Positions 7,150 through 14,616 of a stretch of 40,429 nucleotides of DNA are shown here, one piece after another. The stretch is from Sulfurospirillum tamanense (lineage in GTDB: Bacteria; Campylobacterota; Campylobacteria; Campylobacterales; Campylobacteraceae): positions 1 to 40,429 of the forward strand of contig NZ_JAFHKK010000022.1 in assembly GCF_016937535.1 (NCBI RefSeq), given 5' to 3'. Position numbers and translations under genes: made by a program. Each line of letters starts with the position of its first letter. Positions within the stretch are counted from its first letter, which is position 1. A model generated the notes under the pieces. It was not told where the DNA came from. It ran no database searches and saw nothing but the letters and a program-made list of their open reading frames with translations.

Positions 7150-8014
7150 ACTTTTTCCTCTTTTCCCATAAGCTTTTGCGGCTAATGCCTAGTTTTTTAG
7201 AAAGTTCTGTGTCAGGAAACTTAGCCTGAAAAGTTGTTATAACATATTTAACATAATCATCGATGCACAAAATATCGCCATGGTCGAAAATCTTGAGCTC
7301 TGATTGGAGCACAATGGTCTCTGTAAGGTCTTCTTCATTGGTGTCAGTGGAGGAGAGAATGGCACGTCTGTTTTCAACGAGGTTGAAAATCTTGCTTTTT
7401 TCACTTTTTTTGATGGCTTGGAGGTTGATGAGGTAGAGTAGCTGTCCGCGTGGAGCTTTGATGATGCGCTCAATAGCACCAGGCTGAGAGAGCGAAATAA
7501 AAGCAAAAGGTTCTTTGATAGCTTTGGCAAATTCAAACACCAAGGCGTCGGCGTCTTTTTGATAATCTGTTTTAATGAGCACAGGAAAAGCGGTGCGTCG
7601 GTCAATTTTTTTGGTATGTAGATTTTCAAAAAGATGCTCTAGATAAGACTTGTACGTCGCATTTTCTTGAGTGAGCGCATCAAATTCTCTGAGGTGCTGG
7701 AGTTTGCGGATGAGCTCCTCGATCATGAAAGGCTTTTGGATGTAATCCTTTGCCCCTGCCTTAATGGGGTTGGAGACCGTGTCGTTACTGATGTAAGAAA
7801 TCATTAGGATAATGATGGAGGATTTATGCTTTTCGATAACAGGGTAAAAATTCTGCCCCGAAATGTTGGTGGAGAGGAGGATTGCGTCGTAGTGTTCGTC
7901 TCGTAGCGCCTCTTTGATGGTGGCAGCATTGTCACATGTATAGCCAAGGTCATTCAGCCGTGAGGCAATGCTTTGAGCCAGATAGATTTCATTTTCAACG
8001 ATTAAGATCTTCAT
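7127..8014 (-). CDS. HP1021/Cj1608-type atypical orphan response regulator
   Basis: A 295-residue protein starting at MKILIVENE; a longer TTG frame upstream is unlikely because this ATG overlaps the ispDF stop as ATGA. The N-terminal receiver-like domain (1-120) is degenerate. The acidic pair is EN, and the phospho-acceptor Asp of the usual LLD is Ser (AILLSTNISG), while the KPF lysine is kept. The C-terminus has a Fis-type helix-turn-helix (LSKKLGISRKSLWEKRKKYGI region). Length, position beside ispDF and the missing Asp match HP1021 of Helicobacter pylori, a phosphorylation-independent master regulator that binds oriC and responds to redox state. It probably acts as a DNA-binding regulator without a partner kinase. 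Confidence 0.88.
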   Translation of the reverse strand: MKILIVENEIYLAQSIASRLNDLGYTCDNAATIKEALRDEHYDAILLSTNISGQNFYPVIEKHKSSIIILMISYISNDTVSNPIKAGAKDYIQKPFMIEELIRKLQHLREFDALTQENATYKSYLEHLFENLHTKKIDRRTAFPVLIKTDYQKDADALVFEFAKAIKEPFAFISLSQPGAIERIIKAPRGQLLYLINLQAIKKSEKSKIFNLVENRRAILSSTDTNEEDLTETIVLQSELKIFDHGDILCIDDYVKYVITTFQAKFPDTELSKKLGISRKSLWEKRKKYGIAKKK

Positions 8015-9132
8015 GCGCGTGTCCAATCATAAAATTTTAATGTAGCGCTTGCCTGCACAGCAACCCCTTCGTTGCGCCCCACGAATCCGAGGTGTTCCGT
8101 GGTGGTAGCTTTAACATTAATTTGCGAAGGTGAAAGCCCTACTAAAGATGCAATACGTCGGCGCATTGCATCTTTGAAGGCACCAAGTTTTGGGGTTTGG
8201 GCGATGATGGTGATGTCGCAATGCACCATCTCAAAACCCACGCTTTTGACAAATTCCACCACTTTGCCCAGCAAAACACCCGAATCTGCCCCTTTGTACG
8301 CGGGGTCCGTGTCGGGAAAAAACTCCCCAATGTCCCCTGCGCACGCCGCGCCTAAAATCGCGTCTGTGAGGGCGTGTAGGGCCACGTCGCCATCAGAGTG
8401 GGCTTTGAAGCCTTGGGTTTGGGAGACTTCTACGCCCCCAAGCATCATCGGCCCAACGTCACTAAAAGCATGTACGTCAAACCCGTTGCCCGTGAACATA
8501 AAAGGGGAGGGCGCATCAAGACAAGAGAGTTTGGCCAAATCGCCTGCAAAGGTGAGCTTGTGGGCGCGCTCATCGCCCTCAACATACCACGCTGTGCCGC
8601 CATTTGCCTTAATGGCACTGCTATCGTCGGTAAAGCAAACATCTGTCTTTAGGGCATTTTTGAGGGCTTGGGTGTGGGAGAGTTGGGGGGTTTGGATAAG
8701 CCTAACTTCCTCACGATTAATGGGGTCATCTTGAAAAAAAGCGGTATCAGTCACCTTGCAAGCAGGCACAATCACATCAGCACATCCTGCACTTCCAAGC
8801 AGACGCGCGATGACTTCTTGGGGAACGCAAGCCCTTGCGATGTCGCTAACCATGACGTGAGGCGTGTTTACATGTAAAAGCGCGGCTTTGAGAGATTCTT
8901 GGCGGGTGTCGCCTCCTTCGCAAAAGGTAAAATCCCCAAAGTGGCGCATATAGGCAAGCTCTGCTTTGGGTGCAACAATGATAACCTTGGCAAAGGGATG
9001 CATTGCTACAAGGCGTTTGGTAGCCACAAGCCACAACGGGTCGCAACCGACACGTAACCACTGTTTTTTTACTGGAAGGCCAAAGCGCATAGAGCTTCCC
9101 GCTCCGAGCATTACTAACGACAAATCAGGCAC
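8011..9132 (-). CDS. ispDF: Bifunctional IspD/IspF isoprenoid enzyme
   Basis: Fusion of 4-diphosphocytidyl-2-C-methyl-D-erythritol synthase (IspD, about residues 1-210) and 2-C-methyl-D-erythritol 2,4-cyclodiphosphate synthase (IspF, about 213-373), two steps of the MEP pathway. The IspD part has the CTP loop LGAGSSMRFG..KKQW. The IspF part has the metal site GFDVHAF, the AHSDGDVALHALTDA helix and TTTEHLGFVGR. I start it at the GTG at 9132, which follows AAAAAAGGA at 6 bases and gives the expected N-terminus. The reading frame is open 29 codons further upstream, but that region holds the promoter. First gene of the leftward operon. Confidence 0.93.
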   Translation of the reverse strand: MPDLSLVMLGAGSSMRFGLPVKKQWLRVGCDPLWLVATKRLVAMHPFAKVIIVAPKAELAYMRHFGDFTFCEGGDTRQESLKAALLHVNTPHVMVSDIARACVPQEVIARLLGSAGCADVIVPACKVTDTAFFQDDPINREEVRLIQTPQLSHTQALKNALKTDVCFTDDSSAIKANGGTAWYVEGDERAHKLTFAGDLAKLSCLDAPSPFMFTGNGFDVHAFSDVGPMMLGGVEVSQTQGFKAHSDGDVALHALTDAILGAACAGDIGEFFPDTDPAYKGADSGVLLGKVVEFVKSVGFEMVHCDITIIAQTPKLGAFKDAMRRRIASLVGLSPSQINVKATTTEHLGFVGRNEGVAVQASATLKFYDWTRA

Positions 9133-9167
9133 ATTTTGTCCTTTTTTCACTGTTAGAGTGTTACGAA

Positions 9168-9173
9168 AGTATA
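9168..9173 (-). promoter_or_regulatory. -10 box of the ispDF operon
   Basis: Minus-strand TATACT preceded by TG (extended -10), 36 bases upstream of the GTG at 9132. The kinase gene ends upstream at 9200, so this is the only gap from which the ispDF operon can start separately. Confidence 0.5.
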
Positions 9174-9199
9174 CATTGTAGAAACTTGTTTTTCTCTTT

Positions 9200-10630
9200 T
9201 TAATTTTTGTTAGTGGCAAGGGGAAGTGTTACCACGACAACCAATCCGCTCGTAGCATGGTTGTGTGCTGTGATGGTTCCAGTGTGTGCAAGAATGATTT
9301 GTTTGGCAATGGACAGCCCAAGACCATAGCCTTGAACGTTGCGCGACCTTGCCTCATCGCACCGGTAAAACCTATCAAAAAGGTGTGCTATTTTATCTTC
9401 AGAAACACCAGGGCCGTTGTCACTTACAACAAGCTTAGCATGGGTTGGTGTGCGCGTGAGGCTTAGGGTGATAGTGGTGTCTTTGGGGCTGTATTTGATG
9501 GCGTTTTCGATAAGGTTAAAAAACACTTGTTGTAGCAGTAACTCGTCGCATAAAACAGGTGTATTTTCAAGGTCGTTTACATGTAAGTCAATCTGTTTTT
9601 TGGAAGCAACAGGCCACAGCTCTTCAATGCACTTTAGGACAATATCATCAGCTTGATTGCGGGTGAAGTGCTTGGCAAGGGATTTCTTCTCCATGTAGGC
9701 GAGCATTAAAAGATTTTTGACGATGGATTGAAGGGTATTGACGCCTTCAAGGGCAGAAGAGAGGGTGTTTTGATACTCTTGCGCCGTGCGGTTTTTTTTT
9801 AAAGCTATTTCTAGTTCGCCTTTTATGGATGTCAACGGGGTTTTGAGTTCATGGGAAACATCAGAAGAAAAACGTTTGATTTGACTTAGCGAATGGGTGA
9901 GCTTTAAATCCACTTCTTCGTTAAAGATTTGCAACGCTTTTACCGAACATGCGGTTATGATGATGGCACAAAATGCCCTGAAAAACTGCACAGGAAAGCC
10001 AAATGTCTCTAAAAACCACGCAGCATTGAAGGTGTTTCCAGGAAAGTAATTTGTGGGATAAACGGCAATAATGGCTATAAAAGCGTAAAAAATAAAAGCG
10101 ACCCCTGGGATTTTAAAATAGAGTTTGAGCTTTTCTGCGTAAGGGGTCTTTTTGAGGGATTCTCCGTAAAAATAAAGCCCAATGCCCAAAAAAAGAGAAC
10201 CAAAAAATCCATAGGTATAGCGCACGGCGGAAATAATCCCATCGTACGAAGGGTCGAGCATGACGAGAATGAAAAAATTAGTGATGCTGATGGGATAAAT
10301 AATGCGACTATCGTAAAGATAGAAGAGAAAATGAAGAGGGTGCTGTTTATGTTTAAAGCTTTCGCGGATGATAAAACGGGAAAATTCAAATAAAAAGAAA
10401 TAGGAAATGACAAGAAAAAAGGATTTAAAAGCGATGAGCACATCGTGCAGTTGAGGCTTGACATAACTGTAGAGAAACACCCACTCGACTAAAGCGTGGG
10501 AGATGCCAAATGCTCCCAAGAGCCAGATTTTTTTAGCAAAAAAGATTTGGCTTTGTTTGGTCTTGACAAAAAAAGCAAGAATGCCAAGCACAAAAAAAGC
10601 AAGACCGTAAATAAAGAGGATTATTTCCAT
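9200..10630 (-). CDS. Sensor histidine kinase with multi-pass membrane sensor
   Basis: A 476-residue kinase. The first 230 residues hold about six to seven hydrophobic segments with short loops, a membrane-embedded sensor rather than a large periplasmic domain. Then come the HisKA helix with DVSHELKTPLTSIKGE (phospho-acceptor His260) and an HATPase_c domain with NLIENAIKYSP (N box), DNGPGVSEDKI (G1), LFDRFYR (F box) and GYGLGLSIAKQI (G2). It follows its response regulator by 9 bases. Divergent from the haem-binding exported protein and the membrane cytochrome, which are its likely targets. A respiratory or redox signal is inferred only from those neighbours. Confidence 0.92.
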   Translation of the reverse strand: MEIILFIYGLAFFVLGILAFFVKTKQSQIFFAKKIWLLGAFGISHALVEWVFLYSYVKPQLHDVLIAFKSFFLVISYFFLFEFSRFIIRESFKHKQHPLHFLFYLYDSRIIYPISITNFFILVMLDPSYDGIISAVRYTYGFFGSLFLGIGLYFYGESLKKTPYAEKLKLYFKIPGVAFIFYAFIAIIAVYPTNYFPGNTFNAAWFLETFGFPVQFFRAFCAIIITACSVKALQIFNEEVDLKLTHSLSQIKRFSSDVSHELKTPLTSIKGELEIALKKNRTAQEYQNTLSSALEGVNTLQSIVKNLLMLAYMEKKSLAKHFTRNQADDIVLKCIEELWPVASKKQIDLHVNDLENTPVLCDELLLQQVFFNLIENAIKYSPKDTTITLSLTRTPTHAKLVVSDNGPGVSEDKIAHLFDRFYRCDEARSRNVQGYGLGLSIAKQIILAHTGTITAHNHATSGLVVVVTLPLATNKN

Positions 10631-10639
10631 GAAATGCGC

Positions 10640-11311
10640 CTAAGTATCATCGATTTTGTACCCTGAGCCTCGCACGGTTTTGATGAGTTTTTTCTCCCCC
10701 TCGGTGTCTATTTTTTGGCGCAAATGGTGAATGAAAACGTTGATGACGTTGCTAGAGGTAGATTCACTGATGCCCCAGATTTTTTCTTGCAGTTGGGTGT
10801 GGGTTAAAACACTTCCCTTGTTGAGTAGTAGTAGCATGAGCATATCAAACTCTTTGCTGGTGAGGTTAATGAGGCGATTTGAACGAGACACATGGCGTTT
10901 GGGAACTGTAATCTTTAGGGTATCTAATGTGATAGTTTCGTCAAAATGGTAAGAAGTGCGACGCAAAAGGGCGTTGAGTCTGGCAACAAGTTCTGCAAAC
11001 TCAAAGGGTTTGCACAAGTAGTCATCCGCGCCACAATTTAGTCCGTGGACTTTCTCTTCAAGGGTGTTTTTAGCTGTGAGCATGAGCACCGGTGTGGTGA
11101 TTTTTTTAGCACGTAAACGCATGCAGAGTTGGTCTCCTTGAATGCCAGGAAGCATCCAATCAACAACGAGTGCGTCGTAGGGAAATTCACTTGCTAGGTA
11201 AAATCCGCTAGAGCCATCTTGTGCCGTGTCCACCAAAAACCCTTCCTCTTCGAGGCCTTTTTTGACGAAAGAGAGGATTTTGATGTCATCTTCGATGAGT
11301 AAAAGTTTCAT
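10640..11311 (-). CDS. OmpR/PhoB-family response regulator
   Basis: A 223-residue regulator. The receiver domain has the acidic pair in LLIEDD, the phospho-acceptor Asp in VVDWMLPGIQG (about residue 52) and the conserved Lys in LCKPFEF. A winged-helix Trans_reg_C domain follows, ending in IKTVRGSGYKI. All catalytic residues are present, so this is a normal phosphorylated regulator, unlike the orphan at 7127-8014. Co-transcribed with the kinase downstream. Three TTAA boxes at 10-11 bp spacing in the divergent promoter region are plausible binding sites. Confidence 0.93.
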   Translation of the reverse strand: MKLLLIEDDIKILSFVKKGLEEEGFLVDTAQDGSSGFYLASEFPYDALVVDWMLPGIQGDQLCMRLRAKKITTPVLMLTAKNTLEEKVHGLNCGADDYLCKPFEFAELVARLNALLRRTSYHFDETITLDTLKITVPKRHVSRSNRLINLTSKEFDMLMLLLLNKGSVLTHTQLQEKIWGISESTSSNVINVFIHHLRQKIDTEGEKKLIKTVRGSGYKIDDT

Positions 11312-11346
11312 GGAAGTGATTCTACTTCAATGCCCTTATGGAAAGA

Positions 11347-11371
11347 TTAAGAAAAATTAACAAAACGTTAA
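11347..11371. promoter_or_regulatory. Phased TTAA direct repeats, possible response-regulator site
   Basis: TTAA occurs at 11347-11350, 11357-11360 and 11368-11371, one helical turn apart, in the form TTAAG-N5-TTAAC-N6-TTAAT. The run lies between the divergent regulator gene (start 11311) and the haem-protein gene (start 11428), upstream of a TACAAT -10 box. OmpR-family dimers bind such phased direct repeats. Confidence 0.5.
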
Positions 11372-11393
11372 TGCTGACGAAATATCCCTCCAT

Positions 11394-11399
11394 TACAAT
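11394..11399 (+). promoter_or_regulatory. -10 box of the haem-protein/cytochrome operon
   Basis: TACAAT lies 28 bases before the ATG at 11428, followed by an AAGGAG ribosome binding site. It lies just downstream of the TTAA repeats. No good -35 is visible, which would fit an activated promoter. Confidence 0.5.
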
Positions 11400-11427
11400 G
11401 CAGTTACATTTTACTTAAGGAGTTTTC

Positions 11428-12471
11428 ATGAAAAAGATTTCATGCGTGTTGGCAAGTGCTTTGCTTGCGGGTTCTGCGCTGTATGGGGGCACTGGGCTGA
11501 CGTTGGAGAGCGCTAAGGTGAAAGGCGTTGCTTCGCTAGACGCAGGTGACGCAGCTTGGGCAAGCGCTAAACCTATTCAGATTGTTGTAGACCAGCTTCC
11601 CTATCAGAGCGAAAAATACACAGGTATTAAAAACACCACCGTAAAGATGCAGTCCGTGTATGATAGTGAGTATGTCTACTTTAAAATCGAGTATGCTGAC
11701 CCTACAAAAAGCCTTGAGCGTTATCCTTGGGAAAAACAACCCGATGGCACATGGAAGCAACTCAAAAACCCAGACCAGTTTGGAAAAGAAAATACCTATT
11801 ATGAAGACAGAGTCGCCATGTATTGGGACATCAGCGCACGTGGGTTTGAGCGAAGAGGATGTGCTGTTGCTTGCCACATGGCAGAAAATGGCAAAATCAA
11901 CGGCGTGGATGCTGGCAAAACAGCAGGACGAAAATTTACACGCGCGGAAGGACAACTCATCGATATGTGGCATTCAAAGGGCGTGCGAACGGATTCTGTC
12001 GGGCAAGTGGATGACCAGTTTGTGAACCATGTTGCAGACCCATCTGTCAATCGAAATTGGGGAAGAAACGGTGATGAGCGAACAGGCGGAGGCTATAAGG
12101 ATAACATCAACAAAGAAAAAACTGCTCCTATGTATATTAGCTCCAAGGCACAGCCAGATTTATTTTGGATTCATGATGCAGACAAAGCTCCTTTTGTAGA
12201 CACTTTTAAAGCAGGCGACAGAATCCCTGCGATGGTCGTCAGCCCGTTTGAGGGGTCTCGTGGGGATATTAGCATCAACTCAACATGGGAAAATGGCGTT
12301 TGGACATACGTGATGAAACGCGCCCTTGTAACCAAGCATCCAAAATCCGCAGAACAAGATGTGCAGTTTAGCGACCTTGGCAAAGCCTATCCTTTTGCCG
12401 TGGCTGTGTTTGACAATTCTCAAATCAACCACGTGTACCATGAGGGCTCCATTTCTTTAACCTTTAAGTAG
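11428..12471 (+). CDS. Exported haem-binding protein, ethylbenzene-dehydrogenase-gamma-like
   Basis: A 347-residue protein with a signal peptide (1-20, ending SALYG) and the beta-rich EB_dh type haem-binding domain seen in the gamma subunit of type II DMSO-reductase-family enzymes and in stand-alone cytochromes. Recognisable stretches are VKMQSVYDSEYVYFKIEYAD, YEDRVAMYWDIS and FAVAVFDNSQINH. Residues 145-150 read CAVACH, a CX3CH motif instead of the normal CXXCH, which could bind haem c with unusual spacing or be a metal or disulfide site. No molybdoenzyme genes are adjacent, so it probably acts as a free periplasmic electron carrier or sensor with the following membrane cytochrome. Divergent from the two-component system. 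Confidence 0.75.
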   Translation: MKKISCVLASALLAGSALYGGTGLTLESAKVKGVASLDAGDAAWASAKPIQIVVDQLPYQSEKYTGIKNTTVKMQSVYDSEYVYFKIEYADPTKSLERYPWEKQPDGTWKQLKNPDQFGKENTYYEDRVAMYWDISARGFERRGCAVACHMAENGKINGVDAGKTAGRKFTRAEGQLIDMWHSKGVRTDSVGQVDDQFVNHVADPSVNRNWGRNGDERTGGGYKDNINKEKTAPMYISSKAQPDLFWIHDADKAPFVDTFKAGDRIPAMVVSPFEGSRGDISINSTWENGVWTYVMKRALVTKHPKSAEQDVQFSDLGKAYPFAVAVFDNSQINHVYHEGSISLTFK

Positions 12472-12481
12472 AGGCACAAAG

Positions 12482-12504
12482 TGCCCTTGGAAGCCCCAAG
12501 GGCA
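12482..12504 (+). terminator. Hairpin between the haem-protein and cytochrome genes
   Basis: TGCCCTTGG (12482-12490) and CCAAGGGCA (12496-12504) form a perfect 9-bp stem with a 5-nt loop. There is no T-run after it, so it is more likely an intercistronic mRNA-stabilising or attenuating hairpin than a full terminator. Confidence 0.45.
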
Positions 12505-12531
12505 TGGCAAAAAGTATAAAAAGGAAAATAT

Positions 12532-13251
12532 GTGAACATTCAACACCTTAATATTCAAGCAAAAATGGCCATCACCTTGTTTTTGGGCTTTGTGATTGTG
12601 GCAACGGTCTCTTCGGTGATTTTATTGGGACTTGCTCTCACGGGGGAAAAATCGGGCCTGAAAATCCCCACGGTGGGGCAGATTAGTAAAAAATATGGCA
12701 CTTCCATGCTAGTAGGTTCCATGCACGGAAGTATGAAAGAGTTTGTGAGCGCACTAGAAGACATTGAGGTGGTGGAGCAATGGGTGAGCGAGGGGGCAAA
12801 ACAAGAGCATCCTTTGTATAAAGACGTTGAAACCATCATCCGCTACGACTGTCGCAATTGCCACTCGCGCACTTCGACTATGACCCGCGCGATTCGTTCC
12901 ATGCCTTTTGAGACGTACGAAGACATCGTTTTGTACACAGAGGCGGGGTATTCGTGGAAGCAAATGTCTAAGCAAGCGCATATTCACATGTATGGTATCG
13001 CGTCGTTTTTGATTTTTGTGACCCTGTTGTTTGCGTATACGACGTACAAAGAGTGGGTGCGTTCGGCGTTGATTGTGTTGTCATTTTCGGCCGGATTTAT
13101 TGATATTTTCTCGTGGTGGTTCATCAAAGAAATTCCCGCACTTGCTTATGCTATTTATGGTTTTGGCAGTGTGATGGTGGGGTCGATTCTCCTTATGTCT
13201 GCGTTGATTTTGTTAGACATGTGGAAACTTCCACGACCACTTAAAGAATAG
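12532..13251 (+). CDS. Membrane-bound monohaem c-type cytochrome, four-helix
   Basis: A 239-residue protein with one N-terminal membrane helix (12-36), a periplasmic domain of about 115 residues holding a CRNCH haem c motif at 107-111, and three further helices (about 152-171, 177-196, 203-229). Several His and Met residues around the first and second helices could be axial ligands. I do not recognise a named family. The layout suggests a quinone-linked or electron-transfer membrane cytochrome working with the exported haem protein encoded upstream. It starts with GTG at 12532 after AAAAAGGAA. Confidence 0.75.
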   Translation: MNIQHLNIQAKMAITLFLGFVIVATVSSVILLGLALTGEKSGLKIPTVGQISKKYGTSMLVGSMHGSMKEFVSALEDIEVVEQWVSEGAKQEHPLYKDVETIIRYDCRNCHSRTSTMTRAIRSMPFETYEDIVLYTEAGYSWKQMSKQAHIHMYGIASFLIFVTLLFAYTTYKEWVRSALIVLSFSAGFIDIFSWWFIKEIPALAYAIYGFGSVMVGSILLMSALILLDMWKLPRPLKE

Positions 13252-13259
13252 ATTTTTTA

Positions 13260-13296
13260 ATGTTACATGTAAGGCAATAGTCCTTACATGTAACAT
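13260..13296. repeat. Inverted pair of TTACATGTAA palindromes after the cytochrome gene
   Basis: ATGTTACATGTAAGG (13260-13274) and its exact reverse complement (13282-13296) are separated by 7 bases. The 15-bp stem lies 8 bases after the stop codon and would form a strong RNA hairpin in either direction, but no T-run follows on the plus strand. It may be a terminator of last resort, an mRNA end protector, or simply a paired copy of the iterated palindrome. Confidence 0.7.
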
Positions 13297-13354
13297 CTGC
13301 AATATAAGACTAAAAAACTCCTATATCTTAAGCCTCCTTTTAACATCAAAGTGC

Positions 13355-13360
13355 TATATT
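13355..13360 (+). promoter_or_regulatory. -10 box of mrp
   Basis: TATATT lies 56 bases upstream of the TTG start of mrp, in an AT-rich gap after the inverted palindrome pair. No clear -35. Confidence 0.35.
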
Positions 13361-13416
13361 CCAAAAATCAATTACGACGCTATCTGAGAAGGTAAGCACT
13401 GTTTTAGGAGAAAGCA

Positions 13417-14535
13417 TTGACAAAAGAATTAGTTTTAGAAGCCCTTAAAGGGGTCAAATACCCAGGATTTGAAAAAGACATCGTCGCCTTTGGCTTTGTC
13501 AAAGACGTAGAAGTGAGCGGTGAAAATGTGCTACTTAATGTAGAGATTGTCTCAGCAAGCCCTGAGGTGGCCGAAGAACTTCGCGGTGCTATTACTGCCT
13601 GTTTGACCAAAGCGGGTGCGGCGCGCGTGGACGTGACCATCAAACAGCCTAAGCCCCCAGCCCAAAAAAGCAACTCCCAGTCAGGTAAAAACATCGCCCC
13701 ACACGTGAGAAACTTTGTTATGGTCAGCTCCGGCAAAGGCGGTGTGGGCAAGTCTACCACCACGGTGAACCTTGCTCTTGCTATGGCGGCCCAAGGTAAA
13801 AAGGTCGGCTTGTTGGATGCGGACATTTACGGGCCAAACATTCCTCGGATGCTTGGCGTTGTAGGCACGCATCCTGAGATTGTCGGGCAAAAAGTCAAGC
13901 CCATCCAAACCCACGGCATCGAGATGATGAGCATGGGGTCGCTCATGGAAGAGGGGCAATCGCTCATCTGGCGTGGCGCCATGGTCATGAAAGCCATCGA
14001 ACAACTCCTTGGCGACATTTTGTGGAGTGACTTGGATGTGCTCTTCATCGACATGCCTCCAGGAACGGGTGACGCGCAATTAACACTCGCGCAAAGCGTG
14101 CCTGTCACCGTGGGTGTGTGTGTCACGACGCCACAACAAGTAGCCCTTGATGACACCGTGCGAAGCCTCGACATGTTCCAAAAACTCCACATTCCTATCG
14201 CGGGGATTGTGGAAAACATGAGCGGTTTTATCTGTCCAGAAAGTGGCAAAGAGTACGACATCTTTGGCAAAGGAACTACTCAGCCTTTAGCGACAGAATT
14301 TAACACCGTCGTGCTAGCAGAAGTACCCATCGAACCCGCCGTGCGTGAAGGCGGAGACGCGGGCAAGCCTGTCACGTTCTACGCCCCAAGCTCTGAAACC
14401 GCCAAACGCTACCACGAAGCGGCGCGCAAATTGTGGGCGACTATCGAAAAAGTAAACGAAGAGGGTGGCGCTTCCAACGAAGCCATCCAACCCACCACGC
14501 CTGCTGGCGTGAGTGCGTGTTCTGCTAAACATTAG
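13417..14535 (+). CDS. mrp: Mrp/ApbC/NBP35-type iron-sulfur cluster carrier ATPase
   Basis: A 372-residue cytoplasmic P-loop protein that carries and transfers Fe-S clusters. An N-terminal FeS_assembly_P (MIP18-like) domain occupies about 1-75. The ParA-type ATPase follows, with the deviant Walker A SSGKGGVGKSTTTVNLA (about 105), the switch LLDADIYGPNIPRMLG and the Walker B VLFIDMPPGTGDAQLT. The cluster-binding CXXC is replaced: FICPESGKEYDIFG has one Cys followed by Ser. The start is TTG at 13417 after TAGGAG. It is the usual neighbour of ispDF in Campylobacter (Cj1606), here separated from it by the two-component and cytochrome genes. Confidence 0.93.
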   Translation: MTKELVLEALKGVKYPGFEKDIVAFGFVKDVEVSGENVLLNVEIVSASPEVAEELRGAITACLTKAGAARVDVTIKQPKPPAQKSNSQSGKNIAPHVRNFVMVSSGKGGVGKSTTTVNLALAMAAQGKKVGLLDADIYGPNIPRMLGVVGTHPEIVGQKVKPIQTHGIEMMSMGSLMEEGQSLIWRGAMVMKAIEQLLGDILWSDLDVLFIDMPPGTGDAQLTLAQSVPVTVGVCVTTPQQVALDDTVRSLDMFQKLHIPIAGIVENMSGFICPESGKEYDIFGKGTTQPLATEFNTVVLAEVPIEPAVREGGDAGKPVTFYAPSSETAKRYHEAARKLWATIEKVNEEGGASNEAIQPTTPAGVSACSAKH

Positions 14536-14557
14536 GCGCTAGGCTAGCGCACATTTA

Positions 14558-14594
14558 GCGTTACATGTAAAGCCTTTACATGTAACGCTTTTTT
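14558..14594 (+). terminator. Terminator after mrp built from two TTACATGTAA palindromes
   Basis: GCGTTACATGTAAAG (14558-14572) and its exact reverse complement (14574-14588) are separated by one base and followed by six T residues. The effective loop opens a few pairs. It lies 22 bases after the mrp stop and before the convergent end of the WYL gene. Confidence 0.75.
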
Positions 14595-14616
14595 ATTTTC
14601 CTCTTAACTCTTTCTT

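Noticed and set aside
9133-9219. N-terminal extension of IspDF
   Set aside because: The frame is open but contains the probable promoter. The GTG at 9132 has a good ribosome binding site and gives the normal IspD start.
13260-13296. Classical rho-independent terminator after the cytochrome gene
   Set aside because: The stem is strong but no T-run follows on the plus strand and the bases after it are mixed. Recorded as a repeat instead.
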